From Sulfuricurvum sp. (lineage in GTDB: Bacteria > Campylobacterota > Campylobacteria > Campylobacterales > Sulfurimonadaceae), in assembly GCF_023229695.1 (NCBI RefSeq), contig NZ_JALNYS010000001.1, positions 197,697-261,696 on the forward strand: DNA of 64,000 nucleotides, written 5' to 3'. This document shows, in pieces, positions 31,874-39,276 of this stretch (position 1 is the first letter of the stretch; the number at the start of each line of letters is the position of its first letter). A model generated the notes under the pieces. It saw only the letters and a list, made by a program, of their open reading frames with translations. It was not told the origin of the DNA and searched no databases. The position numbers and the translations under genes were made by a program.

Positions 31874-34051
31874 ATGAAATACAACGTTGAACTCGATTTA
31901 CGTAATAAAAAAGAGGAGTACGCTTTCAATCAGGTAGCTGCTCAGGCCAATGGTGCCGTATGGCTAAAATGCGGCAATACCGTTATTCTGGCAACGGTAG
32001 TCATTGACGAGACCGATTTTGTGGATGAAGACTTTCTCCCTTTAACGGTGCAGTACATTGAAAAAAGCTATGCGGCGGGGAAATTTCCGGGAGGATTCAT
32101 CAAACGCGAAACCAAGCCGAGTGATTTTGAGACCCTTACCTCTCGTATTGTGGACCGATCGCTTCGTCCGTTGTTTCCAAAAGGATTTGCCAATCCGATC
32201 CAAATCAGTGTACTTGTTTTAAGTGCCGACAGCGATGCCGATCTGCAAGTATTGGCGCTGAATGCCGCGTCTGCGGCATTATACGTTTCCGATATTGATA
32301 TTTTTAATTCGGTCAGTGCCGTTCGTGTCGGTAAAATCGACGGTGAAATCGTCTTTAATCCGACGTTGTCGCAGATGCAGGAGAGTACGCTGGATCTTTA
32401 TCTAGCCGGCAGCAAAGAGGATATGCTGATGATTGAGATGCAGAGTATCGGAAGCGATGAAATGGAGTTTATTGATGTCGGAATGATCGATCCGATGATC
32501 GATCCGGCGCTGCTCTCTCAGGCAATCCCTTCACGACGTTCCAATGCGATGGGAGAGGATGAGCTGATTTTCGTATTGGCATCCGCGCAAGAGGCGTTGG
32601 CTGAAGCCAATACGGCGTACGAAGAGGCGTTTCAGCCGTACGCGGCGACTCCGTTTGAACTTCAAACTCTCATCAGTGAAGTGAATGCCGAAATGGTTGA
32701 ATTTGTCCGTACCCACTACACGGCGGCTTTGAAAACGGGGATCAATCAGATGGCAAAAACCGAACGGAGCACGGCATTGCGCACCATTCGAAAGTCGATA
32801 CTGAAAGAGAAGAGCGAGTGGAACGAACATGAGCTGAAAAAGGCGATTGAATCGCTTAAGCGTTCAATGGTTAGAGCGCAGATACTGGATGAGAAGGTTC
32901 GTGCCGACGGCCGTTCCCTTACACAGGTTCGTCCTATCCGTATTGAGACCAATGTATTGCCGAGCGCCCACGCGTCAGCCCTCTTTACCCGAGGTCAGAC
33001 ACAGGCGCTGGTTGTATTGACTCTGGGGGGGAGCAAAGATGCCCAGATGTTTGAAAATTTGACCGATAGCGGTACCCAAAATGAATCCTTTATGGTGCAC
33101 TATAATTTTCCGGGCTTCAGCGTCGGAGAACCTTCGCCGATCGGCGCTCCGCGACGTCGTGAACTGGGACATGGAAATCTCGCAAAACGGGCACTGGAAG
33201 GTTCAACCGTGAGTAACGGACAAACGATCCGTCTGGTATCTGAAATCTTAGAATCCAACGGCTCCTCGTCCATGGCAACGGTGTGCGGCGGTTATATGGC
33301 ATTGCGTGCCGGCGATATCGAAGTGTGTGAGCCGATTGCCGGAGTCGCGATGGGGATGGTGGCGGAAGGGGATCGCTACGCTATTTTAACCGATATTATG
33401 GGGCTTGAAGACCATGACGGCGATTTGGATTTCAAGGTGGCAGGTTCCAAAGAGGGGATTACCGCGATGCAGATGGACATCAAGCTGGGCGGAATTTCGT
33501 TGCAGGTTTTGAAAGAGGCATTGTATCAGGCCAGAGATGCACGGGGACACATTATTGATGTGATGATGGATGCGGAGAAAACGATTGAACTCAACGAGGG
33601 GACGCTGCCGAGTACCGATCTCTTTCATATCGATCCAAGCTACATTGCCGATATCATCGGGCAGGCAGGAAAAACCATCCGCGAAATCATTGAGCGGTTT
33701 GATGTTGCCATTGATATCGACAAGAAAAAAGGGGCGGTTAAGCTCACCGGTAAAAACCGCGAAGGGATCAAAGGGGCACGAAGCCATATCGAAGATATTG
33801 CAGGAGGTGCCGGTGCCGTTGAAAAAGTGGAGTACAAAGTGGGGGATGTCGTTAAAGGGAAAGTTAAAAAAATCGTTGATTTCGGTGCCTTTATCGAACT
33901 TCCCGGCGGTGTAGACGGATTGATTCACATCTCAAAACTCTCCGACGGTCATATTAACCGGGTCAGTGATGTGGTTGCGGAAGGGGACGAAATGATGGTC
34001 GAAATCGTAGAGTTTAAAGGAAATAAGATCGGTCTTGGACGGGCTAAGTAA
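31874..34051 (+). CDS. pnp: Polyribonucleotide nucleotidyltransferase (PNPase)
   Basis: Phosphorolytic 3'-5' exoribonuclease of the RNA degradosome. 725 residues. Two RNase PH-like domains, the second with FMVHYNFPGFSVGE and RRELGHGNLAKRAL, followed by a KH domain (IIGQAGKTIREIIERF) and an S1 domain (GDVVKGKVKKIVDFGAFIEL..GLIHISKLS). The substrate-binding FPKGFANP and PGGFIKRE segments are intact. Spacing from the MCE gene is 60 bases. No terminator is apparent before the atpE promoter. Confidence 0.97.
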   Translation: MKYNVELDLRNKKEEYAFNQVAAQANGAVWLKCGNTVILATVVIDETDFVDEDFLPLTVQYIEKSYAAGKFPGGFIKRETKPSDFETLTSRIVDRSLRPLFPKGFANPIQISVLVLSADSDADLQVLALNAASAALYVSDIDIFNSVSAVRVGKIDGEIVFNPTLSQMQESTLDLYLAGSKEDMLMIEMQSIGSDEMEFIDVGMIDPMIDPALLSQAIPSRRSNAMGEDELIFVLASAQEALAEANTAYEEAFQPYAATPFELQTLISEVNAEMVEFVRTHYTAALKTGINQMAKTERSTALRTIRKSILKEKSEWNEHELKKAIESLKRSMVRAQILDEKVRADGRSLTQVRPIRIETNVLPSAHASALFTRGQTQALVVLTLGGSKDAQMFENLTDSGTQNESFMVHYNFPGFSVGEPSPIGAPRRRELGHGNLAKRALEGSTVSNGQTIRLVSEILESNGSSSMATVCGGYMALRAGDIEVCEPIAGVAMGMVAEGDRYAILTDIMGLEDHDGDLDFKVAGSKEGITAMQMDIKLGGISLQVLKEALYQARDARGHIIDVMMDAEKTIELNEGTLPSTDLFHIDPSYIADIIGQAGKTIREIIERFDVAIDIDKKKGAVKLTGKNREGIKGARSHIEDIAGGAGAVEKVEYKVGDVVKGKVKKIVDFGAFIELPGGVDGLIHISKLSDGHINRVSDVVAEGDEMMVEIVEFKGNKIGLGRAK

Positions 34052-34070
34052 TTTTTTAGCTGATCAAGAT

Positions 34071-34076
34071 TATAAT
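34071..34076 (+). promoter_or_regulatory. -10 box of atpE
   Basis: AGATTATAATTCCG carries a consensus TATAAT, 66 bases before the atpE start. The -35 region is weak. Confidence 0.5.
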
Positions 34077-34142
34077 TCCGTTCACAAAGTGATAAGTAGG
34101 GACACTATCCGAACGGACTTTGATTTTACACAGGAGATTAAA

Positions 34143-34460
34143 ATGAAAAAAGTTATTTTTCTTATGGTTGCTCTTGCTGCTGCGGCATTCGGTGCTGACG
34201 GTGATGTTGCAAACCAAACGCTTAAAGCGTATTCAATGATCGCTGCGGGTGTCGGACTTGGTTTGGCTGCACTCGGTGGAGCAATCGGTATGGGTAGCAC
34301 TGCTGCGGCAACAATCGCCGGTACTGCTCGTAACCCGGGTCTTGGCGGTAAATTGATGACAACGATGTTCATCGCCCTTGCAATGATCGAAGCTCAAGTT
34401 ATCTATACTCTTGTTATCGCTTTGATCGCCCTTTACGCTAACCCATATTTGGTTGCGTAA
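34143..34460 (+). CDS. atpE: ATP synthase F0 subunit c
   Basis: 105 residues: an N-terminal signal-like segment (MKKVIFLMVALAAAAFGAD) followed by the two-helix hairpin. Helix 1 has the glycine-rich ring-packing pattern (GLGLAALGGAIGMGSTA), the loop is RNPGLGG, and helix 2 carries the ion-binding Glu in ALAMIEAQVIYTL. The residue after Glu is Ala, not the Ser/Thr that Na+-binding rings use, so a proton-driven ring is expected. The N-terminal extension and the isolation from other ATP synthase genes fit what I recall of Campylobacterota. It has its own promoter and terminator. Confidence 0.93.
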   Translation: MKKVIFLMVALAAAAFGADGDVANQTLKAYSMIAAGVGLGLAALGGAIGMGSTAAATIAGTARNPGLGGKLMTTMFIALAMIEAQVIYTLVIALIALYANPYLVA

Positions 34461-34476
34461 GTTTTATTAAACCTCA

Positions 34477-34505
34477 CGATCGGCTTCGGCTGATCGACTC
34501 TTTTA
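34477..34505 (+). terminator. Terminator after atpE
   Basis: CGATCGGC-TTCG-GCTGATCG, an 8-bp stem (one G-U) closed by a UUCG tetraloop, followed by ACTCTTTTA. It lies 16 bases after the atpE stop and just before the tRNA gene. Confidence 0.8.
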
Positions 34506-34508
34506 TAT

Positions 34509-34593
34509 GCGGTCGTGGTGGAACGGTAGACACGCTACCTTGAGGTGGTAGTGCCTTACGGGTGTGGGGGTTCAAATCCCCCCGACCGCACCA
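34509..34593 (+). tRNA. tRNA-Leu, anticodon GAG
   Basis: The acceptor arm GCGGTCG pairs perfectly with CGACCGC, followed by A and an encoded CCA. The anticodon stem CTACC/GGTAG closes the loop TTGAGGT, giving anticodon GAG (Leu, CUC/CUU). A long variable arm and the GTTCAAATC T-loop complete a class II tRNA. Length 85 bases including CCA. Confidence 0.95.
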
Positions 34594-34726
34594 TTCTTCT
34601 TTTCCCTTTCCTTCAGATTTTATCCTTCCAAATTATTTTCCTGTTGTCGGACGTTTATTGCGGCAAAAAAATCAATATTTTTATCGAAATCATGAGGATT
34701 CATAGTATTCTGCCCTATAGTTTTGC

Positions 34727-34732
34727 TACAAT
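34727..34732 (+). promoter_or_regulatory. -10 box of the acidic-protein gene
   Basis: TTGCTACAATGAG contains TACAAT, 27 bases before ATG 34759. The stretch from the tRNA to here (34594-34726) is AT-rich and shows no other feature. Confidence 0.45.
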
Positions 34733-34758
34733 GAGATATTACATTGCAAGGATTGAAA

Positions 34759-35112
34759 ATGGCATATATTGCTCAATTAAAACATTTGATTCAAAACGAA
34801 CTTATTCCGGACGTGGAAGAACATATTGATGATATTTTTGAAGTGATTGCGTCACAAAATGATGCAACTCCGCAAGAGCGCTCACAGCTGGAAGATATGC
34901 AGGCACTCCGTGATGAATACAAAGATCTCCTTAAAGAGCTGCAAAGCGGCGATATCGATGAAGAAGAGGCGGAGCAGCTGTATACCGAACTCACCTCGAT
35001 GCGTGAAGGATCGGACGAAGAGGACGACGATTTGATGTACGATGAAGAAGACGAAGAGGATGAAGACGATTACGATGAGTTTGACATCGATGCTGAAGAC
35101 GATCAATATTAA
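34759..35112 (+). CDS. Uncharacterised protein with a strongly acidic tail
   Basis: 117 residues, no family recognised. The first 90 residues are predicted helical (AYIAQLKHLIQNELIPDVEEHIDDIFEVI; RSQLEDMQALRDEYKDLLKELQ). The last 35 are almost all Asp/Glu with Tyr, starting near EGSDEEDDDLMYDE and ending DAEDDQY. There is no signal peptide or Cys. Such tails often mimic nucleic acid or bind basic partners or metal ions; no role can be assigned. ATG 34759 follows CAAGG and a clear -10. The next gene starts 25 bases on. Confidence 0.75.
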   Translation: MAYIAQLKHLIQNELIPDVEEHIDDIFEVIASQNDATPQERSQLEDMQALRDEYKDLLKELQSGDIDEEEAEQLYTELTSMREGSDEEDDDLMYDEEDEEDEDDYDEFDIDAEDDQY

Positions 35113-35137
35113 TCTATTTTTTTAAACTACCAGTGCG

Positions 35138-35524
35138 ATGAGGGGCCCTTTGATACGATCACTGCCGAGTGCGGATGCAGTCAAACTGGCAAATGCCCTG
35201 TATCAGGCTTATGTGAGGGAAGGTACCTCTCGGTTGCACATCCGAAAATCGCTCATTTGTCACCTTTACGGATGGAAGGGGGATGAATGGTGCGATACGC
35301 AAATCACTTCTCTCTTCCGTGAACTGAATGAGCCGTCGTTGATTGAGGACTTCCTCTATCAGGGGGAGCTGATCAAATGGAAGGTGGTGACGTTTTGCCA
35401 ACTCCTTTCACCGCTCAATTCGGATAGCGAATACATTGATATCGAGATTAATGAACTTTTTCTTTCTGCTTTACAAAACGAAAAGAGCGAGTCTCTGATT
35501 GCTTTTTCACAAATTCCAAAATGA
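35138..35524 (+). CDS. Uncharacterised small protein
   Basis: 128 residues, not recognised. It begins MRGPLIRSLPSADAVKLANALYQAYVREG and has the segment IRKSLICHLYGWKGDEWCDTQI. Predicted mainly helical, soluble, with three Cys. It lies between the acidic protein and the exonuclease on the same strand (gaps of 25 and 9 bases), so the three are probably co-transcribed. No function can be proposed. Confidence 0.65.
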   Translation: MRGPLIRSLPSADAVKLANALYQAYVREGTSRLHIRKSLICHLYGWKGDEWCDTQITSLFRELNEPSLIEDFLYQGELIKWKVVTFCQLLSPLNSDSEYIDIEINELFLSALQNEKSESLIAFSQIPK

Positions 35525-35533
35525 CGGGTACAA

Positions 35534-36277
35534 ATGGCAAAATTTATCTTATTGGATACCGAAACGACCGGTGCAGGGGAAGAAGACCGTATCATACAGT
35601 TGGGGTTCATGGTCCTTGAGGGGCGTAACATTGAGGTGTACAACGATTTGTGCTCCTCTGACGTTCCGATCGGCTACGGTGCAATGGAGGTGCATGCCAT
35701 TACGCCGGAGATGATTGAAGGAAAACCTCGATGTCGGGATACCAAAGCTTTTCAGGCCCTGAACGGACTCAATACTCCTGATAATGTCCTGATCATCCAT
35801 AATGCGCCGTTTGATTTGGGGATGCTCTCCAAAGAGGATTTTACCTCAAAGATGCGATTGATCGATACGCTGCGATGTGCACGTCATCTGTTTGACGAAG
35901 AGGATGCACATCGTCTGCAATACTTTCGTTACCGGTTGGGATTATACAAGATTGAGGCAGCAGAAGCTGCCGCTTTGGGGATCGAGGTGAAAGCCCATGA
36001 CGCCATTGGGGATGTTTTGGTGTTAAAGCTTTTTTTGAGTGAACTGCGCAAACGGCTGGAAGAGCGTTTCGGCGGCATCAATCCGATCGATAAGATGGTG
36101 GAATTGACCCAAACACCGGTATTGTATACCCGTCCCCTGAAATTCGGAAAATACAAGGGGAAAACCTTGGGTGAAATTGCCGATTCCGATAAAGGGTATC
36201 TCGGCTGGATGGTGAAAAATATGGAGAGTCTGGATGAAGATATGCGCTATTCCATCGAGAGAGTCTTGAACGGCTGA
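35534..36277 (+). CDS. DnaQ-family 3'-5' exonuclease with a DUF3820-like C-terminus
   Basis: 247 residues. The N-terminal 175 form a DEDDh exonuclease: ExoI FILLDTETTG, ExoII IIHNAPFDLGML and ExoIII KAHDAIGDV with the catalytic His and Asp. The C-terminal 60 residues (LKFGKYKGKTLGEIADSDKGYLGWM) match the short DUF3820-type module seen next to nucleases and in phage proteins. It could be a repair or RNA-trimming exonuclease such as ExoX-like enzymes; it does not look like the polymerase III epsilon subunit, which lacks this tail. Confidence 0.85.
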   Translation: MAKFILLDTETTGAGEEDRIIQLGFMVLEGRNIEVYNDLCSSDVPIGYGAMEVHAITPEMIEGKPRCRDTKAFQALNGLNTPDNVLIIHNAPFDLGMLSKEDFTSKMRLIDTLRCARHLFDEEDAHRLQYFRYRLGLYKIEAAEAAALGIEVKAHDAIGDVLVLKLFLSELRKRLEERFGGINPIDKMVELTQTPVLYTRPLKFGKYKGKTLGEIADSDKGYLGWMVKNMESLDEDMRYSIERVLNG

Positions 36278-36284
36278 GACGGGG

Positions 36285-36728
36285 TCAATCGTATTTGGTA
36301 ATCTGAGAGGCTTCCAGAACGAGATTATTCATATTATGCCCGATAGCGTACTGGAGGAGATCAAAAAGGTCATAGACCAGTTGAAAACTGCTTTTCGTGT
36401 TGGTAGCGGTGACAACGGCCATATAAAGATGCTTTGAAAAAAAGAGTGCCTGTACGTCGGTGAGTAGATTGTTGGCCGCTTTGAGTCCGTTTGTCTCATC
36501 GGCACTGTTAAAAATAACGGCACAGAGATTTTTTTGAAACATTACCAAGCGGTCGCTTTTGCGTAAATTTTTGGAGAGGACGTTAAGATTGCCCTCCTCT
36601 TCGGAGATATAGGCAATGGCTATCGTATAATGAATATGGTAACGGGAAAAATTATAATCAAAATAGGCAATTTTCTGAACTAACTGCTCTTGAAGATGAG
36701 GGCGGCGTTCCTGCAAAATAGTAATCAT
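36285..36728 (-). CDS. Uncharacterised protein, paralogue of the gene at 37160
   Basis: 147 residues. It aligns over its whole length with the protein at 37160-37600: both have KI..FDY...RY..(H/N)Y(T/S)IA(I/V)(A/S)Y near the start, then RK(S/T)DR, A(V)IF(N/D)(S/C)A, LKAANNLLT or IKAANNLLT, and a C-terminal LFDLL(Q/D)YAI(G/Q)HNM(N/D)NL(V/I). The fold pattern resembles a nucleotidyl-cyclase (GGDEF-like) domain without its active-site motif, but this is a weak impression. It converges with the exonuclease gene. A -10 box lies at 36757-36762. Confidence 0.7.
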   Translation of the reverse strand: MITILQERRPHLQEQLVQKIAYFDYNFSRYHIHYTIAIAYISEEEGNLNVLSKNLRKSDRLVMFQKNLCAVIFNSADETNGLKAANNLLTDVQALFFSKHLYMAVVTATNTKSSFQLVYDLFDLLQYAIGHNMNNLVLEASQITKYD

Positions 36729-36756
36729 AGTGATACAACTTTAGGTGATTTGTTGG

Positions 36757-36762
36757 ATTATA
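36757..36762 (-). promoter_or_regulatory. -10 box of the 36285 gene
   Basis: The minus strand reads ATGGTATAATCC, a consensus TATAAT about 29 bases before the start codon. Confidence 0.55.
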
Positions 36763-36795
36763 CCATAGTGTTATTTATTTTGATTGGAATATTTT

Positions 36796-37157
36796 GATGA
36801 CCTTACGTACCTTGTCTAAAGACGTGCGAAAAGATTAGTAATCTCCCGTATCCGAAAGATGCGGGTAGCTTCAGGGGGGTGCAGGGGTGAAAAGCGTCAA
36901 AAAAGCCAACTACTTGGCTTTTTATACCAAACTTTATTAACTAAGCATACTCTCGTCATTCCGTGCTACGACACAAAATCCAATGCAAGAGATGGATCCC
37001 GTATCAAGTACGGGATGACAAAATGCGTATGTACAGTTAAAGATAGACGGTATAATCTCCCGCATCCGAAAGATGCGGGTAGCTTCAGGGGGGTGCAGGG
37101 GACAAATTGTCCCCTGCCACTTTACGGGCTTTGCCCGAAAAGTGCGTAACAACAGTT
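36796..37157 (+). repeat. Composite repeat: family A segments on both sides of a family B copy
   Basis: Starts TGATGACCTTACGTACC and ends AAAAGTGCGTAACAACAGTTA, the family A ends. The left part carries hairpin CCCGTATCCGAAAGATGCGGG and the GGGTGAAAAGCGTC/AAAAAAGCCAACT-AC-TTGGCTTTTT module. Then comes a full family B copy (36924-37054) and a second family A interior with hairpin CCCGCATC/GATGCGGG and GGGGACAA-A-TTGTCCCC. With the flanks it fills the 431-base gap between the two paralogous genes; no gene is supported there. Confidence 0.75.
36924..37054. repeat. Dispersed repeat family B, copy B2 (131 bp)
   Basis: Same length as B1 (12703-12833) and nearly identical. It begins ATACCAAACTTTATTAACTA and ends GATAGACGGTATA, and contains TCCCGTATCAAGTACGGGA. 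It lies directly between two family A segments, replacing or splitting the end of the left one right after its TTGGCTTTTT. Confidence 0.8.
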
Positions 37158-37159
37158 AT

Positions 37160-37600
37160 TTAGTGGTTCCAAACTATTTGCGAACTGTCTACGATCAGAT
37201 TATCCATATTGTGCTGAATCGCATAATCGAGTAAATCGAAGAGTTTGGCAATCATCTGTCCGGTGTTGGTAAAATCGTCGGCGATAATAATACTGGCATA
37301 GATCGATTTTGAAAAATTGGCGTGTTGAAAATAGGTGAGGAGGTTATTGGCCGCTTTAATCCCCTGTTCCGCATTGGCACAGTCGAATACCACGGCGTGA
37401 ACCGTTTCGTCCAAACAGATGTATCGGTCGGTTTTACGGATATAAGAGATAAGCGGGGCCATATCCAGCGATTCGGGGGTATAGGAAACGGCTATCGAAT
37501 AATTCACTTTGTAACGGGTATGACGATAATCAAAATCGGTAATTTTTTGAGCGAGTTTCTCGTACATCTCTTTACGGCGTGTTTTTAAAGGGTGACTCAT
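37160..37600 (-). CDS. Uncharacterised protein, paralogue of the gene at 36285
   Basis: 146 residues, same architecture as the protein at 36285 (compare ANNLLTYFQHANFSKSIYAS with the equivalent LLTDVQALFFSKHLYMA). Predicted alternating strands and helices, soluble, no signal peptide. The pair most likely arose by tandem duplication, with the composite repeat between them. The stop codon lies 3 bases from the end of that repeat. Function unknown. Confidence 0.7.
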   Translation of the reverse strand: MSHPLKTRRKEMYEKLAQKITDFDYRHTRYKVNYSIAVSYTPESLDMAPLISYIRKTDRYICLDETVHAVVFDCANAEQGIKAANNLLTYFQHANFSKSIYASIIIADDFTNTGQMIAKLFDLLDYAIQHNMDNLIVDSSQIVWNH

Positions 37601-37676
37601 TGATTATTGCCTTCAAAAGTGATAATAATATGATACCCTTTGGTTGCTTTTGTCTCCATAAGGGTAAACGCCACGG

Positions 37677-37937
37677 TTAAAACGTTGTCTTGGTTGATGT
37701 CGAAATTTCGCTGAGGCGGTAGGCCGCATCGGTGTGTCCGGAGCGCATCGCTTTTTTCCACCACTCCATTGCCTGATCGATATCCTTTTCGACCCCTTCG
37801 CCGTAAAAATAGATCATCCCCATATAAAATTGTGCTTCGGCGTTGCGTTTATAGGCGGCTAGCGGATAGAGAAGCTCACGGGCTTTTTGGTAATCTTGAA
37901 CGTCATAAGCGGCGATTCCGTCGTATAAAGTATCCAT
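37677..37937 (-). CDS. Small Sel1/TPR-repeat protein
   Basis: 86 residues containing two helical repeats. The second is a clear Sel1-like unit: AEAQFYMGMIYFYGEGVEKD followed by IDQAMEWWKKAMRSGHTDA. Such repeats bind other proteins. There is no signal peptide. It is divergent from the gene at 38026 and has its own -10 box (37978-37983). The 76 bases between it and the 37160 gene show nothing else. Confidence 0.75.
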   Translation of the reverse strand: MDTLYDGIAAYDVQDYQKARELLYPLAAYKRNAEAQFYMGMIYFYGEGVEKDIDQAMEWWKKAMRSGHTDAAYRLSEISTSTKTTF

Positions 37938-37977
37938 GCGATCATTCCTTTACCGATACCTAAAAAATAATGGTGAC

Positions 37978-37983
37978 ATTATA
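37978..37983 (-). promoter_or_regulatory. -10 box of the Sel1-repeat gene
   Basis: The minus strand reads AAAGGTATAATGTC, with TATAAT 41 bases before the start codon. Confidence 0.5.
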
Positions 37984-38013
37984 CCTTTGCCCCCTATTTT
38001 TAGGCTGATGGAT

Positions 38014-38019
38014 TATAAT
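38014..38019 (+). promoter_or_regulatory. -10 box just before the 38026 gene
   Basis: GGATTATAATGCGGCC carries TATAAT ending 6 bases before ATG 38026. If this is the true promoter, transcription would start at or within a base or two of the start codon, giving a leaderless message. Confidence 0.45.
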
Positions 38020-38025
38020 GCGGCC

Positions 38026-39276
38026 ATGAACTTTCAGGAACTAAGCGGTAAATCGGTACTATTGCTCGGAAAAACCCGTTCACTAAAGGGTAGCGAATTT
38101 GAAACGCTTTTAAAGCTTCACCGTATTGAGCTCACCCGGAAGTGGGACGAAAAGAGCGCTTTGATTATTGAAGGGCGGCTGATGAACCCTCTTGAACAGC
38201 AAGAGAGTGCCGATCTTTATGAGCGGCGTGCTGCAAAAATCGTTGAGATTAATGCGGTCGAAGAGTGGCTGTGCCGCTCAATCGAACCCAACCGCCTGTT
38301 GATGAGTTTAAAACTCTCCAACGATCAGGAACGACTGGTCGATTTTCTCCAAAATCCTTACCTCGGCGACGAACTTTTTTATAAGCTTCTTAAACTTTAT
38401 GATTGGGAAACTGAGGGGCTTTTTGATAATGATCGAAATCGGGATGTCACCGCATCGATCATCGGCCGTTTTTATAAAGATTTGGCTCGCAATCACAATG
38501 TTCAGTATGCGATGAGCGGGTTGGCCCATCTGATCGAACGGTATGGGAATAGAGAATTGATCGATGCGATCAGCGAACTCTCTCCGATTCAAAAAGAGCT
38601 TCGAACCCCGGGGGATCGCTCACTGGCGGGAGTGTTGGATGCAATGGCGATTCATCCCGAAACCGGCGAACGGATTTTACGTCTGCTGCTGCCAAGTAGA
38701 GCTTCCGTCTTGGCGCAGAGGGTTCCGCTCTCTTTGGAGAACGTGTTGATGGGGCTACAGGAGGAACCGGTGAATCGGCTTCTCGCCTCCAACCCCTCTC
38801 TCTCGCCGGAAGGGGGGGAGGTGCTTGAAAAGCAATACCCCGAGTTGATAGGTGCGGCTACAGTGCTGGATGAAGGGCGTTTTAACCGTTTGATCCAAGA
38901 ACATGCGGCTGCGTTGGCAACAAACCGGAGTCTGAGCGTTTCGATGCAAGAAGAGTTGTTGCAAAGAGGGGAACTGGAAGTCCATAAAGGGCTGGCAAAA
39001 AACCCCTGCGTAGAGGAGTTGCTGTTAAAAATGTTGTACGAAAAGGGGGAGTGCCCTCTGGAACTTGCATCCAACACTTCGCTGCCGGAGCGTTTTTTAC
39101 GGGAGCTGTATGCCCAAGGGGGGAGGGAAATTCTATCAATGATCGCCCTGAATCCTTCGGCGCCGGTGGAGATCCTCTACCAGCTGAGTCTTGATCAACG
39201 CTTCGAGCGGAGCGTCAAAACCAATCCCGCCTACGGGAAACATATTCAAACCCATAATTTAGGATGGCAAGTGTGA
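38026..39276 (+). CDS. Uncharacterised repeat protein upstream of MoxR/VWA genes
   Basis: 416 residues, no named family. The N-terminal 70 residues (GKSVLLLGKTRSLKGSEFETLL) have the strand-helix rhythm of a BRCT domain; this is tentative. The C-terminal half (about 245-400) shows helical repeats of roughly 24 residues with recurrent L-A-x-N-P/T and L-L, such as GLAKNPCVEELLLKML, LASNTSLPERFLREL and IALNPSAPVEILYQLS. These are close to the leucine-rich repeat variant (LRV) pattern. The gene overlaps the MoxR gene by 13 bases, so it is probably a third component of that module. No Shine-Dalgarno sequence is visible. Confidence 0.7.
   Translation: MNFQELSGKSVLLLGKTRSLKGSEFETLLKLHRIELTRKWDEKSALIIEGRLMNPLEQQESADLYERRAAKIVEINAVEEWLCRSIEPNRLLMSLKLSNDQERLVDFLQNPYLGDELFYKLLKLYDWETEGLFDNDRNRDVTASIIGRFYKDLARNHNVQYAMSGLAHLIERYGNRELIDAISELSPIQKELRTPGDRSLAGVLDAMAIHPETGERILRLLLPSRASVLAQRVPLSLENVLMGLQEEPVNRLLASNPSLSPEGGEVLEKQYPELIGAATVLDEGRFNRLIQEHAAALATNRSLSVSMQEELLQRGELEVHKGLAKNPCVEELLLKMLYEKGECPLELASNTSLPERFLRELYAQGGREILSMIALNPSAPVEILYQLSLDQRFERSVKTNPAYGKHIQTHNLGWQV

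Noticed and set aside
36859..37152. Open frames of 70-96 codons on both strands inside the composite repeat
   Set aside because: They consist only of repeat sequence, are not preceded by ribosome-binding sites, and the repeats are hairpin-rich and non-coding elsewhere.
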